From Streptomyces sp. NBC_00448 (GTDB lineage: Bacteria; Actinomycetota; Actinomycetes; Streptomycetales; Streptomycetaceae), in NCBI RefSeq assembly GCF_036014115.1, contig NZ_CP107913.1:5821501-5885500 (forward strand): a stretch of 64,000 bases of DNA, given 5' to 3'. The position numbers were made by a program, and so were the translations under genes. Position 1 is the stretch's first letter. Every line of letters begins with the position of its first letter. Shown one piece after another: positions 16,836 to 25,624 of this stretch. The notes under the pieces are model-generated. The model was given only the letters and a program-made list of their open reading frames with translations, had not been told where the DNA came from and did no database searches.

Positions 16836-17840
16836 ATGAACGACGCCTTCCACGGCGTCGAGACCGAGCTAGGTGTCGTGGCCGCTTGCCGACTGACCGG
16901 CCGCTCCCGCGCCACCCACTACCGCCGGCTGCGGCCACCGGCCGCACCCCGACCCCGCACGGCCGGCGCCCAGCCGTCCGCCCTGAGCGCCGAAGAGCGC
17001 CTGGCCGTAATGGAGTTGATGAACAGCGCCGAGTACGCGGAACTGCCGCCCGCGCAGATCTGGGCCCGCGAGCTGGATGCCGGCCGCTACCACTGCTCGG
17101 TCTCCACGATGTACCGGATCCTGCGGGAACACAGCCAAAGCGGTGAACGCCGCCGCCAGGCGACCCACCCTCCCCGGGTGGTGCCGGAACTGGTCGCCAC
17201 CGGCCCGTCACAGGTCTTCTCCTGGGACATCACCAAGGTCGCCGGACCGACGAAGGGCGTCTGGTACCACGCCTACGTCATCATCGACATCTTCAGCCGG
17301 TACATCGCCGGCCACACCGTCGAACGCGCCGAGTCCGCCCAGCGGGCGGAGGAACTGATCCGCGAGACCATCGCCCTCAACGGCATCGTGCCCAACACCG
17401 TGCACGCCGACCGCGGCACGTCCATGACCTCCAAGAAGGTGTCCCAGTTGCTGATCGATCTGGGCGTCACCCGGTCGCACTCACGACCCAAGGTCTCCAA
17501 CGACAACCCTTACAGCGAGGCCCAGTTCAAGACCACGAAGTACATGGCGGACTTCCCGGAAAGGTTCGACTCCCTGGCCCATGCCCGTGAGTGGTTCGAG
17601 GCGTTCATCGCCTACTACAACCACGAGCACCGTCACTCCGGCATCGCCTGGCACACCCCCGCCAGCATCCATTTCGGCACCGCCGACGAGGTCCGCGACC
17701 AACGGGCCGCCACCCTCGCTCAGGCATACGCACACCACCCCGAACGCTTCGGGCGCCGCCCCCGGCCACCCGAGATACCCCGGACTGCCTGGATCAACGA
17801 TCCCGCCAAGCGCCGAGAACCAACACCACAAAGCTCATAG
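16836..17840 (+). CDS. IS3-family transposase, OrfB (integrase catalytic region)
   Basis: The frame is open from upstream of the frameshift site, so the working product is probably OrfAB read from 16435. ATG 16836 is the first internal start. The rve/DDE domain carries Asp in FSWDITKVAGP, Asp in VHADRGTSM and Glu in NPYSEAQFKTTKY, followed by AYYNHEHRHSGI. All three catalytic residues are present, so the copy may still be active. An HTH_21-like segment precedes the DDE domain. Confidence 0.92.
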   Translation: MNDAFHGVETELGVVAACRLTGRSRATHYRRLRPPAAPRPRTAGAQPSALSAEERLAVMELMNSAEYAELPPAQIWARELDAGRYHCSVSTMYRILREHSQSGERRRQATHPPRVVPELVATGPSQVFSWDITKVAGPTKGVWYHAYVIIDIFSRYIAGHTVERAESAQRAEELIRETIALNGIVPNTVHADRGTSMTSKKVSQLLIDLGVTRSHSRPKVSNDNPYSEAQFKTTKYMADFPERFDSLAHAREWFEAFIAYYNHEHRHSGIAWHTPASIHFGTADEVRDQRAATLAQAYAHHPERFGRRPRPPEIPRTAWINDPAKRREPTPQSS

Positions 17841-17856
17841 CATCACAACTGTCTCA

Positions 17857-19568
17857 CTGGACTTGAAATCTTCCGCGTCGACCTCGACGCACCGCACGAT
17901 GCGGGCGTCGGCTCCCTCGCCGACGAACCATGCGATGCCCTTGTCTGCCCAGGCCAGGGTGTTGGCGCGGATGCCGCGCTTGTACGAGCCGGTGCCGAGC
18001 ACCATGTCGTTCTCGATCTGGCCCATCACCTTGAGGCACCACCGCACGGTGGCGTTCGCCGAGATGCCGGTCGGCAGCGACTTGGAGTCGGGCCGTTGGG
18101 TGGCGAGGAGCAGTGTGATGCCCAGCGCAGGCCCGCGCTTGACGAGGTCGGTGCAGTGCTCCTCGAACTCGGCTCCGTATTGGGGGTGTTCGAACCACCT
18201 CTGGCATTCGTCCACGCCGATGATGATCGGGTGGAGCCCGAGCGACTTGCGGTCGGCAAGTGTGGAGGTGACCTTCGACTCCGGGCAGAGGTCTTTCGGG
18301 AGTTCGCGGATGACGCGCGCCCTGCGCCTCAACTCCGCGCGCAACTCGCGCAGATCGGCGAGGGCGTACGCGATGTCGTCCTCTTCCTCGCCGGCCCGGT
18401 ATCGGTGGGCGACGCGGGCGAGGGGCGACAGGTCGCCGGTGCCCTTGAGGTCGTACGCGTGGATCTCGGCGCGCAGGTCCATGCACGCGATCAGCAGGAC
18501 CAGGCGCAGGAGGAAGGTCTTGCCCATCCTCGGGACGGCTCCGACGATCCCGGAGACGTACATCAGCGTCTGGCTCACCCAACGTCCGCGCTGGTCGGTT
18601 GCGAACGGCTGGGGCTTGAACAGGTCGACCGAACCAGCTTCCAGGAGCGGCCACTTGGGCTGCCGGGTCCGGGACATGTCCTGGTCGCCGACCCACAGCC
18701 GCAGTCGCCCGGTGTGCTCGTCCGGGACCGCCTCCGGCCATACGCACCCGAGCGGGCGCCGTAGCCCGCTCGCCAACTTCTCGCGCCGGTCGAGGACATC
18801 GGCGACGGTGACGCCGTAAGGGAGGTCGCCCTCGGCGAGCCACCCGGGCCCGTCGCGGGTGATGGGCGCGGTGAAGGCGAAGCCCGGATTACCCTTGGCC
18901 TGCCCCTGGTTGATCGCGGGAATGCCGAGAGCGCCGAGCGCACGAAGCACGATGTCGCTCGTGAGCTTGGTCGCCTTCGGGATTTCCACAGCCCTGTGGA
19001 TGATCGGTGCGTCCTCCGGCTGACCGAGCCGGCCGAAGGCGAGAGTGAGCGCCGCGCCACACGCGGCGACCATCCACGCCGGGCCGAGTAGGTACAGCGC
19101 GAGCGCGGTCACCGTGCCGCAGATCGCCGCGAGTGCGCCGACGACCGTACGCCACCGCACCCGGCGGTCCCGCTGCCGCGAGAGCTTCAGGTACTCCTCG
19201 ACGTCCTCGCGCGTGGCCGCCGCTTGGCGCAGGGGCCCGCCTTCCGCGTCGCCCACCCACCGCAGCGAGCCGCCGACGAACCGGGCGGCGCCGCGGGGTG
19301 CTTGCAGGATGAGGCGGAAGGCGTACCAGGGCGCCCGGATCGCGTGATACGCGCTGACGTGGCCGACGTACCCGCCCGCCCACCGTGCCGCGCCGCGGAG
19401 TTCGCGTCGCGAGCGGGCCCACGGCGGGACGACGGGGCGGCGCTTCGCACCACGGATGCGGTGGGTGAGACCGGGGCCGGACCGGTCGCTGAGCCTGTCG
19501 ACCAGGAGCTCGGAGTCGGGTGGAGCTAAGGACGCTTTCGCGGGGTCGTCGTTGAGGTCATGGTTCAC
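17857..19568 (-). pseudogene. traB/traSA (FtsK/SpoIIIE-type DNA translocase), N-terminal part, truncated by IS3
   Basis: Encodes the membrane and ATPase parts of the element's single-protein conjugation motor, which pumps double-stranded DNA between mycelia. From GTG 19568 (ribosome site AGGAAGG) it has two membrane helices (about 140-180), Walker A GAVPRMGKT at about 343-351, the Walker B region PIIIGVDECQ, and LLLATQRPDSKSLP. The native sequence stops at DAEDFKSS; the next eight codons to 17835 come from the IS. The DNA-recognising C-terminal domain is stranded at 15970-16374. An ATG/GTG alternative start at 19595 adds nine residues. Confidence 0.92.
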
Positions 19569-19666
19569 TGGCGGTTCCTTCCTGCGCGGAGGCACGCCGG
19601 GGCCCGGCCCTACCCGCCAAAGCAGCGGCCGGGCCCCGGTGATGGGGTGGCACGGGGCGAGTGGCC

Positions 19667-20806
19667 TCAGCGTTCGGCGTTCACCGGACGCGGGCCGCGT
19701 TCACGGTCGAGGCGTACGAACACGCTGTGGACGTAGCTCGGGGCGCGGGTGGCGCGGCGGGCGGTCTCGCGGACGGTGAGACCGTCGGTCCAGCCGCGTT
19801 CGATGGCCGCCAACGCCTCGGATGTGCCGAGCTTGGCGGGTGAACGGTCGGCAGGACGGACGTCGTCCAGGCGGCTGTTCACCCGCGGGAGTTCGGTGAA
19901 CAGCGTCCGGGGATACCGGCGAACATTCGCGGTGGCGTGAGCCATCTGGTCGCGGACCTGCCTGGCCAGCGCTGAAGCGGCAGGGTCCGGAGGAGGAGCC
20001 CAGGGCGACGGCAGAGCGACCGTCGCGAGGCCGGCCGCGTGGCGGCGGGCTGCGAGTTGGTCGAGCAGCTTGCCGCGCTGAGCGGCATCGGTACCCACGG
20101 ACGCCTTTGCCACGGCCACGGACAGCCGCCGCGCGGTCCGCCGTCCGCGCCGCTTTTCTCGTCGCGCCGGGCCGATCTCGGCAAGACGGGCGGCCAGCCC
20201 CACCGCTCGTACGGTGGCCCGGTCGCGGGTGATCTGAGCGGCGTCGCGGTGCCGTTCCGCGATCCCGAGCCGGGAGAGGAGCCGCTCTCGCAACTCCCTT
20301 ACGAGCAGGGCCCCGAACCCGTTGGACGATGCCTCCGGCGCGCGATGTCGTAGCTCGATGCCCATCGCGAGGTGCCAGAGCAACGCGGCCAACACGGGAC
20401 CCACGAAAGCCCGCACGGTGCCGCCGACCGGGCCGGACTCCGCGTACGCGGGGATGATCTGCACTCCCGTGATCACCCAGACGAGCACGCCGGGGACGCC
20501 GGGAGCCGAGGTCGGCCCGTTCAGGTTCTGCCGGGCCAGCAACGCGGTTGCAAAGAGGGCGAGTTCAGCTGCTCCGAACATGGCGGTACGCTCGGCCGTA
20601 CCCGCCATGTCGAGGTAGTCGGCGGCGAACCGCCATGACGTGTCGGCGCTGTAGGCCGTGCAGCCGACGGCCGCCAGGGCAGCGACGCGGATGGCCGGCG
20701 TGCCGCGTCGCAGTCGCCGGAGAAGGAGCCATCCGGACCAGGCCGCGACGGTGGCAAAGGCGCAGACGGCTGCCGGGTTGCGGGTGAGGACTATGAGGGC
20801 GTTCAC
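19667..20806 (-). CDS. Spd-like membrane protein of the transfer region
   Basis: A 379-residue protein with five or six N-terminal membrane helices (about 8-160), including AALAAVGCTAYSADTSWRFAADYLDMAGTAERTA in which charged loops separate helices. A cytoplasmic half is rich in Arg and Ala, and the C-terminus resembles an HTH (GWTDGLTVRETARRATRAPSYV). Proteins like this accompany traB and GntR genes in Streptomyces integrative elements and are thought to help intramycelial plasmid spread. Its start overlaps the stop of the gene at 20803 (GTGA). Confidence 0.8.
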   Translation of the reverse strand: MNALIVLTRNPAAVCAFATVAAWSGWLLLRRLRRGTPAIRVAALAAVGCTAYSADTSWRFAADYLDMAGTAERTAMFGAAELALFATALLARQNLNGPTSAPGVPGVLVWVITGVQIIPAYAESGPVGGTVRAFVGPVLAALLWHLAMGIELRHRAPEASSNGFGALLVRELRERLLSRLGIAERHRDAAQITRDRATVRAVGLAARLAEIGPARREKRRGRRTARRLSVAVAKASVGTDAAQRGKLLDQLAARRHAAGLATVALPSPWAPPPDPAASALARQVRDQMAHATANVRRYPRTLFTELPRVNSRLDDVRPADRSPAKLGTSEALAAIERGWTDGLTVRETARRATRAPSYVHSVFVRLDRERGPRPVNAER

Positions 20807-21078
20807 GCCGCCTCCCGCACCGGGACCGCCGTACCGCGCAGCAGCTCGGCGCCGCCGAGTCGTACGGCGTACCAGGCGTCCTGCAAGGCGAGGTCGTCGT
20901 GTTCGCCCTCGTCCAGCAGCTCGGCAAGCACGTCACGGGCAACCGCCAGGCGGGCGGCCCGTGCGTCCGCAGACTCGCCAGTGCCTGGCGGTCCACGGAA
21001 CAAGTCCCGGAAGCAACCCGGGAGTTCTCCTAAGTCGAAGTCGCCGCCGCTCTCGCAGCGACGGGTGAACGTACGCAT
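20803..21078 (-). CDS. small acidic hypothetical protein
   Basis: A 91-residue protein, MRTFTRRCESGGDFDLGELPGCF..., with a helical Ala/Leu/Glu-rich middle (ARLAVARDVLAELLDEGEHDDLALQDAWYAV). No family recognised. It is translationally coupled to the Spd-like gene and so probably belongs to the transfer operon. Confidence 0.7.
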   Translation of the reverse strand: MRTFTRRCESGGDFDLGELPGCFRDLFRGPPGTGESADARAARLAVARDVLAELLDEGEHDDLALQDAWYAVRLGGAELLRGTAVPVREAA

Positions 21079-21120
21079 GAACGCTCCTGCTCTGAGTGGT
21101 ATCGGGAGCCGTGGAACGGC

Positions 21121-21492
21121 TCAGACGCGGAACCGCCGCGGCGCCGCCAAGCGCGCCGACCAACGGACGACCGCGGTGGCGGCGCTGAAGCCGCCGACTC
21201 CGGCCAGGGCGGTCAGCAGCCAGTCGGCGCCGACCTCGCGGGCCGAGTGGCCGGCGACGAAGGCGAAGAGCACGGCGAGGACGTAACCGGCCGCGCGCGC
21301 CGCGTTCCTGCGGGGCGTGGCGGGGATGGTCGCCCGGGCGACGAGGTCGAGGTCGCCCGGCTCGGCGAGGTGCAGGTCGGACGCGACCTGGAAGGCGACG
21401 AGGGGGCCGTCGGTGTGGCGGGCGAGGCCGGCCACCGTGCCGAGGGCCTGGTCGGTGCGGTCACGGACCACGTCGCCGATTGCGAGGTGCAT
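21121..21492 (-). CDS. small membrane protein of the transfer operon
   Basis: A 123-residue protein: about 65 soluble residues with a beta-rich start (MHLAIGDVVRDRTDQALGTVAGL), then two membrane helices (about 65-85 and 88-108). No family recognised. ATG 21492 follows a strong AAGGAGG site. It is the first gene of the leftward operon that runs through spd and traB, and its promoter should lie in the operator array at 21695-21788. Confidence 0.72.
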   Translation of the reverse strand: MHLAIGDVVRDRTDQALGTVAGLARHTDGPLVAFQVASDLHLAEPGDLDLVARATIPATPRRNAARAAGYVLAVLFAFVAGHSAREVGADWLLTALAGVGGFSAATAVVRWSARLAAPRRFRV

Positions 21493-21694
21493 CGGGTCCC
21501 TCCTTGGGGTGGTGGGGACCGCTCATCACGGACGAGCGGTCATGACCTCCGGCACGGCCGCCGGCCGCTCGGGGGCGGCGGCCGTGCCGGGATCAAAAGC
21601 ACTCGTTCGATCAGGTGCGCGCTGTGGAGTTCTCAAGCGACGGGCGCTGCCTTCAGGTCCGTTGCGCGGGCCCTCCGGGCGCTTCTGTCTCTCG

Positions 21695-21788
21695 ACTCCT
21701 CAAGAGAACATGTCCTCATGTCCTCTTTAGGAGTACGCCGCCGACTGTGACACGCGACTCCTTAAGTCGTCAAGACCTCTTGAGGAGT
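21695..21788. promoter_or_regulatory. operator array between the transfer operon and the korSA-like gene
   Basis: Four related sites: ACTCCTCAAGAG (21695-21706), CCTCTTTAGGAGT (21722-21734), ACTCCTTAAGTC (21757-21768) and CCTCTTGAGGAGT (21776-21788). The first and last are exact 12-bp inverted partners. TATGCT at 21791-21796 is a possible -10 for the rightward regulator, so the last site overlaps its promoter. The rest of 21493-21828 shows no gene. Confidence 0.65.
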
Positions 21789-21828
21789 TGTATGCTGAGG
21801 CCGCCCGATGATCAGGACGGTGAGCTGT

Positions 21829-22617
21829 ATGGCCAAGGCGTACGAACGGATCGCGGACGATCTACGCGACCGCATCCGTGCAGGTGAGCTGAGTCCTGGC
21901 GACCGCCTGCCCTCCGAGACGGCGCTCGCCGACGACTACGGCAAGAGCCTGCCGACCCTGCGTCAGGCACTCGGCCTTCTCCAGGCCGAGGGGCTCATCG
22001 AGAAGCAGCACGGCCGCGGCAACTTCGTGCGGCAGGCGCGTACGCAGGTGCTCCGCACGAACCTGCGGCACCAGTGGGAGAAGGACCGCGCTCGGGAGCC
22101 CGAGCAGCAGCGGAAGAAGACCGGCGCGACGGAGCACGACACCGGACTTGGCGTGGATGACCTGGTCTTCCACGCGTCATACGAACAGGTAGAAGCCGGT
22201 GCGGAGCTGGCCGAGATCTTCGATGTGCCGGTCGGCACGATCATGGTGGAGCGCACCTACCGCACCCGGTACCGCGCCGAGGACCACCCCTTCAGCCTCG
22301 TCGACTCCTACCTCGTCCGCGACGTGGTCAGTGCGAACCCCGAGCTCCTGGACGCCGCCAACGAACCCTGGCCGGGCGGTACGCAGAGTCAACTCCACTC
22401 GATCGGAATCGAGTTGGACCGGGTCGAGGAGCGCATCCTCGCCCGCCCGCCGTCCCCCGATGAGGCCGAGGAACTGGGCCTGCCGCCGGGCGCCTCGCTG
22501 ATCGTCCTCGGCAAGACCTCCTACGACACCACCGGCCGCGTGGTCGAGCACTCCTTCGTCCGGCTGCCGGGGGACCGCACCGTCATGACGTACACCACCC
22601 CCCTGGAAAGGTGGTGA
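21829..22617 (+). CDS. GntR-family (HutC/UTRA) repressor, KorSA-like
   Basis: A 262-residue regulator with an N-terminal GntR winged helix (AKAYERIADDLRDRIRAGELSPGDRLPSETALADDYGKSLPTLRQAL) and a C-terminal UTRA ligand-binding domain. By position, opposite the transfer operon, it corresponds to KorSA/Imp repressors that hold Streptomyces elements in the integrated, silent state. The adjacent operator array suggests autorepression. ATG 21829 gives the family N-terminus; ATG 21808 is in frame and only a few bases from the likely transcription start, so a near-leaderless longer form is possible. Confidence 0.88.
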   Translation: MAKAYERIADDLRDRIRAGELSPGDRLPSETALADDYGKSLPTLRQALGLLQAEGLIEKQHGRGNFVRQARTQVLRTNLRHQWEKDRAREPEQQRKKTGATEHDTGLGVDDLVFHASYEQVEAGAELAEIFDVPVGTIMVERTYRTRYRAEDHPFSLVDSYLVRDVVSANPELLDAANEPWPGGTQSQLHSIGIELDRVEERILARPPSPDEAEELGLPPGASLIVLGKTSYDTTGRVVEHSFVRLPGDRTVMTYTTPLERW

Positions 22618-23378
22618 CCGCCGTGGCGGACCGCCGCATCGACGTCATCACCGCCGTCCACGCACCCTCCGCGCCCTACCTCGCGGACGCCTACAAGTCC
22701 CTGTGCGTCCAGGAGTTGCCGGACGGCTGGGAGTGGCACTGGGTCATCCAGGAGGACGGCCGCAGTGATGCTGTACGGCCCCACGTCCCGGACGACCCCC
22801 GGGTCACCTTCCACCAGGGCCGGCCCGGCGGTCCCGGCGTCGCCCGCACGATCGCCCTCGCGTACGCCTCCGGCCCCTACGTCAAAGTCCTCGACGCCGA
22901 CGACCAGTTGACCCCGGGCGCCCTCGCCCGCGACCTGGCCCTCCTGGAGGACGACCCCCACCTCGGCTGGGCCACCTCCCGCGTCCTCGACCTTCTCCCC
23001 GACGGCTCCACCGCCGGCTTCGACGGTGACCCGGAGGACGGCCCGATCGCCCGCGGTGCCGTCGTCGACTACTGGAAGGCGAACGGTTTCCGCGCCCAGG
23101 TCCACCCGGCGACCCTCTTCGTCCGCCGAGACCTGCTTCTGGCGTTGGGCGGTTGGATGGCCCTCCCGGCTTCCGAGGACACCGGCCTGTTGCTGGCCCT
23201 GAACACGGTCGCGCCCGGCCACTTCACCCGCGAATACGGCCTCTTCTACCGCAAGTGGCCCGGCCAGGCCACGGCCCAGGCCAGCCACACAGACGACGCC
23301 GAACGCGAAGCCCGGATGGCCGTGATCGCTGGTCGAGCGGAATCGCTCTCACTTGCGGGATGGTCTTTTCCGAGGTGA
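22614..23378 (+). CDS. glycosyltransferase family 2 protein
   Basis: A 254-residue GT-A fold glycosyltransferase. The nucleotide-sugar domain opens RIDVITAVHAPSAPYLADAYKSL, and the metal-binding motif is DADDQ in VKVLDADDQLTPGAL (about 100). An acceptor-side SEDTGLLLAL motif follows. The start is coupled to the korSA-like stop by GTGA (GTG 22611 also possible). Sequence quality changes sharply after the stop, and the tail GWSFPR looks unlike the rest, so the C-terminus may have been replaced at a recombination junction near 23340. Confidence 0.85.
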   Translation: MTAVADRRIDVITAVHAPSAPYLADAYKSLCVQELPDGWEWHWVIQEDGRSDAVRPHVPDDPRVTFHQGRPGGPGVARTIALAYASGPYVKVLDADDQLTPGALARDLALLEDDPHLGWATSRVLDLLPDGSTAGFDGDPEDGPIARGAVVDYWKANGFRAQVHPATLFVRRDLLLALGGWMALPASEDTGLLLALNTVAPGHFTREYGLFYRKWPGQATAQASHTDDAEREARMAVIAGRAESLSLAGWSFPR

Positions 23379-23383
23379 TGGTT

Positions 23384-24076
23384 TCATCGGGACTTTCGGA
23401 TCATGAGCTGGATTTGTTGCTGTATGAGCGCCATGGCTGCGGCCTTGTCGGGTACGCCCGGGTTGTAGGTTTTGACGTAGACGAACATCTCGCCTAGCGT
23501 TGCTCCTATTCTTGTTTCTGCTTTCTTAACCGAGTCGAGTTTGGTCGACGTGGCACCCTCCCCGTCAACGGCTGGATCGGCGAAAGTGACCGTAGGTTCT
23601 GATTCACGCTTCCAATTAGTGGCCATGCTCTGATATTCGTAGCGAGCTTCGCCTGCGGTTGAGAATCTCACCAGCCAGATCTCTGACTCAAGTCCGTCGG
23701 ATGTCATCCAGCCTCGGCAGTACGACGTCACGAACCCGTTCTTAGCCAGGAACGACCGCTCGGAGGGCTGGTAGTTTCTCTGATATACATGTTTGACGAA
23801 CTCATCGACATCCATATATCCAGTATTTTTGACAGGCCAGCGAGTGACGCCTGTGGGATAAGGGAGCGCTGCGCTGGCCAGAGAAGCGGTCGTACTGGCG
23901 GGATGCGTGTTTTGATTCTTGCTCGGCGAGATTTTCGATGAAGTCGTACTCGCGGACGGCTTCGCCCGGCTGGACGGTTGACTTTCGCTTCGGCCACCGG
24001 AGCATGAGGAAAGAATTCCTATGAGGAGTAATCCCGTTATGGCGCGTAGGCGCTGAGATTGCACGCGCGACTCCAT
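23384..24076 (-). CDS. putative lipoprotein, low GC
   Basis: A 230-residue exported protein: a basic start, a hydrophobic stretch and the lipobox ILSSC near residue 26, then a Ser/Thr/Lys-rich linker (about 27-70) and a globular domain (YMDVDEFVKHVYQRNY..., WLVRFSTAGEARYEYQSMA). No family recognised. GTG 24064 has a better ribosome site (TGGAG) than ATG 24076. Base composition is clearly lower in GC than the neighbours and codons ending in A/T are common, so it was probably acquired separately from the core element. Confidence 0.72.
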   Translation of the reverse strand: MESRVQSQRLRAITGLLLIGILSSCSGGRSESQPSSRAKPSASTTSSKISPSKNQNTHPASTTASLASAALPYPTGVTRWPVKNTGYMDVDEFVKHVYQRNYQPSERSFLAKNGFVTSYCRGWMTSDGLESEIWLVRFSTAGEARYEYQSMATNWKRESEPTVTFADPAVDGEGATSTKLDSVKKAETRIGATLGEMFVYVKTYNPGVPDKAAAMALIQQQIQLMIRKSR

Positions 24077-24189
24077 CGGTATGTGATTCCAGTGCTTGAG
24101 TTCGGTCAGTTCGGCTGAGGTGCTTCGGTTGCTGCCTATGACAGCGCGAGTCGGCCTGTCAGGAAATCCCGACTACGCCACCCACTTGA

Positions 24190-24960
24190 CTAGTTACTGG
24201 TCAGGCTAGGGGTAACCGGGACCTCGTAGACCACTTCGCACAGGTTTGCCGGCACCACGATGTCCGCGGTCTCGACCGGGCGGCCGTCCTCCGCGTAGTA
24301 GGTGCGCTGGATGTGCGTGGCCAGGGTGCCCTTCTGGACGCCGAGGAGGGCCGCTTCCTCGGCGGTCACGACCCGCGGTGAGGGTTGCTCCACCGCCCGG
24401 GTGACCGTCACCCCGATCTCGGCCATGCGGCGGACGACGCCGAGCCCTGCGTACGGCCCGCCCTCGGGGAGGACGATCAGCGTCCCCGCCGTGAGGGCGT
24501 ACGGCTCCCAACTCATGGAGAGCTGGGCGGGCTTGCCGTCGGCGAGGAATTCGTAGGCCGTGCGGACGCACAAGTCGCCCTCGGCGAGGCCGAGTCGAGC
24601 CGCGATGTCGGCCGGGGCCGGCACCTTGGCGTCGGTGCGGCTCTCCCAACTGCCGCGCCTGCCCAGGGCCGCCATGTCGGACTGGAAGGGCGAGCCGCCG
24701 GTCTGCTCGCGGTAGAGGGAACGGACGATCCTCAACTTCTCGCGCGGCGCGGCCACGTAGGTGCCGGAGCCGGCGCGGCCTTCGAGGGTGCCCACGGAGA
24801 TCAGCAGTTCCTGGGCGCGGCGGATGACGTTGTCGCCGACGCCGTACGCGGCGGCGAGGTCGGCGCGCGAGGGCAGGCGGTCGCCCGGGGTCCACTCCTG
24901 GTCGGCGATGCGCTGGCGGAGGGCGTCCGCGATCCGGAGATACGGCGGCTGATCAGGCAT
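24190..24960 (-). CDS. GntR-family regulator with UTRA domain
   Basis: A 256-residue regulator: GntR winged helix at about 5-70 (YLRIADALRQRIADQEWTPGDRLPSRADLAAAYGVG) and a UTRA effector domain to the end. It is divergent from the gene at 25041. The 80-bp gap between them holds two CTAGTnnACTAG palindromes (24970-24981 and 24989-25000) that are likely its operators. It is one of three GntR/UTRA regulators within 5 kb of the element. Confidence 0.88.
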   Translation of the reverse strand: MPDQPPYLRIADALRQRIADQEWTPGDRLPSRADLAAAYGVGDNVIRRAQELLISVGTLEGRAGSGTYVAAPREKLRIVRSLYREQTGGSPFQSDMAALGRRGSWESRTDAKVPAPADIAARLGLAEGDLCVRTAYEFLADGKPAQLSMSWEPYALTAGTLIVLPEGGPYAGLGVVRRMAEIGVTVTRAVEQPSPRVVTAEEAALLGVQKGTLATHIQRTYYAEDGRPVETADIVVPANLCEVVYEVPVTPSLTSN

Positions 24961-24969
24961 GTGGACAAT

Positions 24970-25000
24970 CTAGTCCACTAGCTCTAATCTAGTGAACTAG
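24970..25000. promoter_or_regulatory. paired CTAGT-nn-ACTAG operators
   Basis: Two 12-bp palindromes, CTAGTCCACTAG (24970-24981) and CTAGTGAACTAG (24989-25000), with centres 19 bp apart, sit between divergent GntR (24960) and small-protein (25041) genes. Arrangement and symmetry fit a GntR dimer binding at both. Confidence 0.65.
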
Positions 25001-25040
25001 CTTCACTGAGAGTGCTTGGTTGGCAACGGAGGACCGTCTT

Positions 25041-25325
25041 GTGCCCCCACCCGAAGCACGCATTGCCGATATCTGCGCGCGCCTGGTTGCCCTGGGTCTG
25101 AGGCCCGAACGGACGGACGGCGGCGATCACACGCGGTTCGAGGCGCGGGTGCCGTCGGACTTCCCCACGGGGAGTTGGCGGGAGCTTCTGGCGGTCCTCG
25201 AAACAGCCGACCGGTTCGGCTTTGCCGACAGCACCTCGCGCGGACGCCAGTTGTGGGCGGTCGTGCGGACAGACCCCGGCGCGGCACGGCACGTCACGCC
25301 TCGCCGGGAACGCCCTGAACCGTAG
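25041..25325 (+). CDS. small hypothetical protein divergent from GntR
   Basis: A 94-residue basic/acidic protein (IADICARLVALGLRPERTDGGDHTRFEARVPSDFPTGSWRELLAVLE). GTG 25041 has an ideal GGAGG site at 25028-25032; an in-frame TTG at 25020 is less likely. Function unknown. It begins a rightward run of genes (25041-27296) that includes another GntR regulator. Confidence 0.7.
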   Translation: MPPPEARIADICARLVALGLRPERTDGGDHTRFEARVPSDFPTGSWRELLAVLETADRFGFADSTSRGRQLWAVVRTDPGAARHVTPRRERPEP

Positions 25326-25336
25326 GAGCTGATCCA

Positions 25337-25624
25337 ATGACCCATCTCTTCAGCCGAGTTGCCGCGTGGATCGCGCGGCAGCTCTTCCCGCCCGCCGGAC
25401 GGCACAGGCAACTGCCCTTTCCGTGCGTCACGTTGGCGCCGATTGCCGTGTCGTCCTCCGCCGGTTCGGCCTTCCGCACGGGGCAAGCCGCTCCGCGCTG
25501 GAGTCTCATCCGCGCCGAGGAGATCGCGCTCGTCCGGCCGTATGTCCTCGCTGCCGAACGCCAACGCCAACGCCAACGCCGAGGCGGGTGTGGTTGCGGG
25601 CCTCGACTTGCGGCCACAGCGTGA
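25337..25624 (+). CDS. small hypothetical protein conserved in Streptomyces elements
   Basis: A 95-residue protein, MTHLFSRVAAWIARQLFPPAGRH..., with an amphipathic N-terminal helix and a basic QRQRQRQRR stretch before the C-terminus, encoded by a short gccaac-type repeat near 25560. Its stop overlaps the next gene by GTGA. I recall similar short proteins upstream of GntR genes in other elements; function unknown. Confidence 0.65.
   Translation: MTHLFSRVAAWIARQLFPPAGRHRQLPFPCVTLAPIAVSSSAGSAFRTGQAAPRWSLIRAEEIALVRPYVLAAERQRQRQRRGGCGCGPRLAATA

Larger units (their letters stand above)
16375..17856 (+). mobile_element. IS3-family insertion sequence inside traB
   Basis: About 1.48 kb, with ends TGAGACA (16375-16381) and TGTCTCA (17850-17856) as short inverted repeats (8 bp if the outer G/C is counted). 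It contains orfA and orfB in overlapping frames. Sequence on either side is the interrupted traB gene. I see no clean target duplication: the flanks read CAC on one side and CAG on the other. Confidence 0.88.

Noticed and set aside
16374-17857. A target-site duplication for the IS3 element
   Set aside because: Flanking bases (CAC against CAG) do not match as a clean 3-5 bp duplication, so none is claimed.
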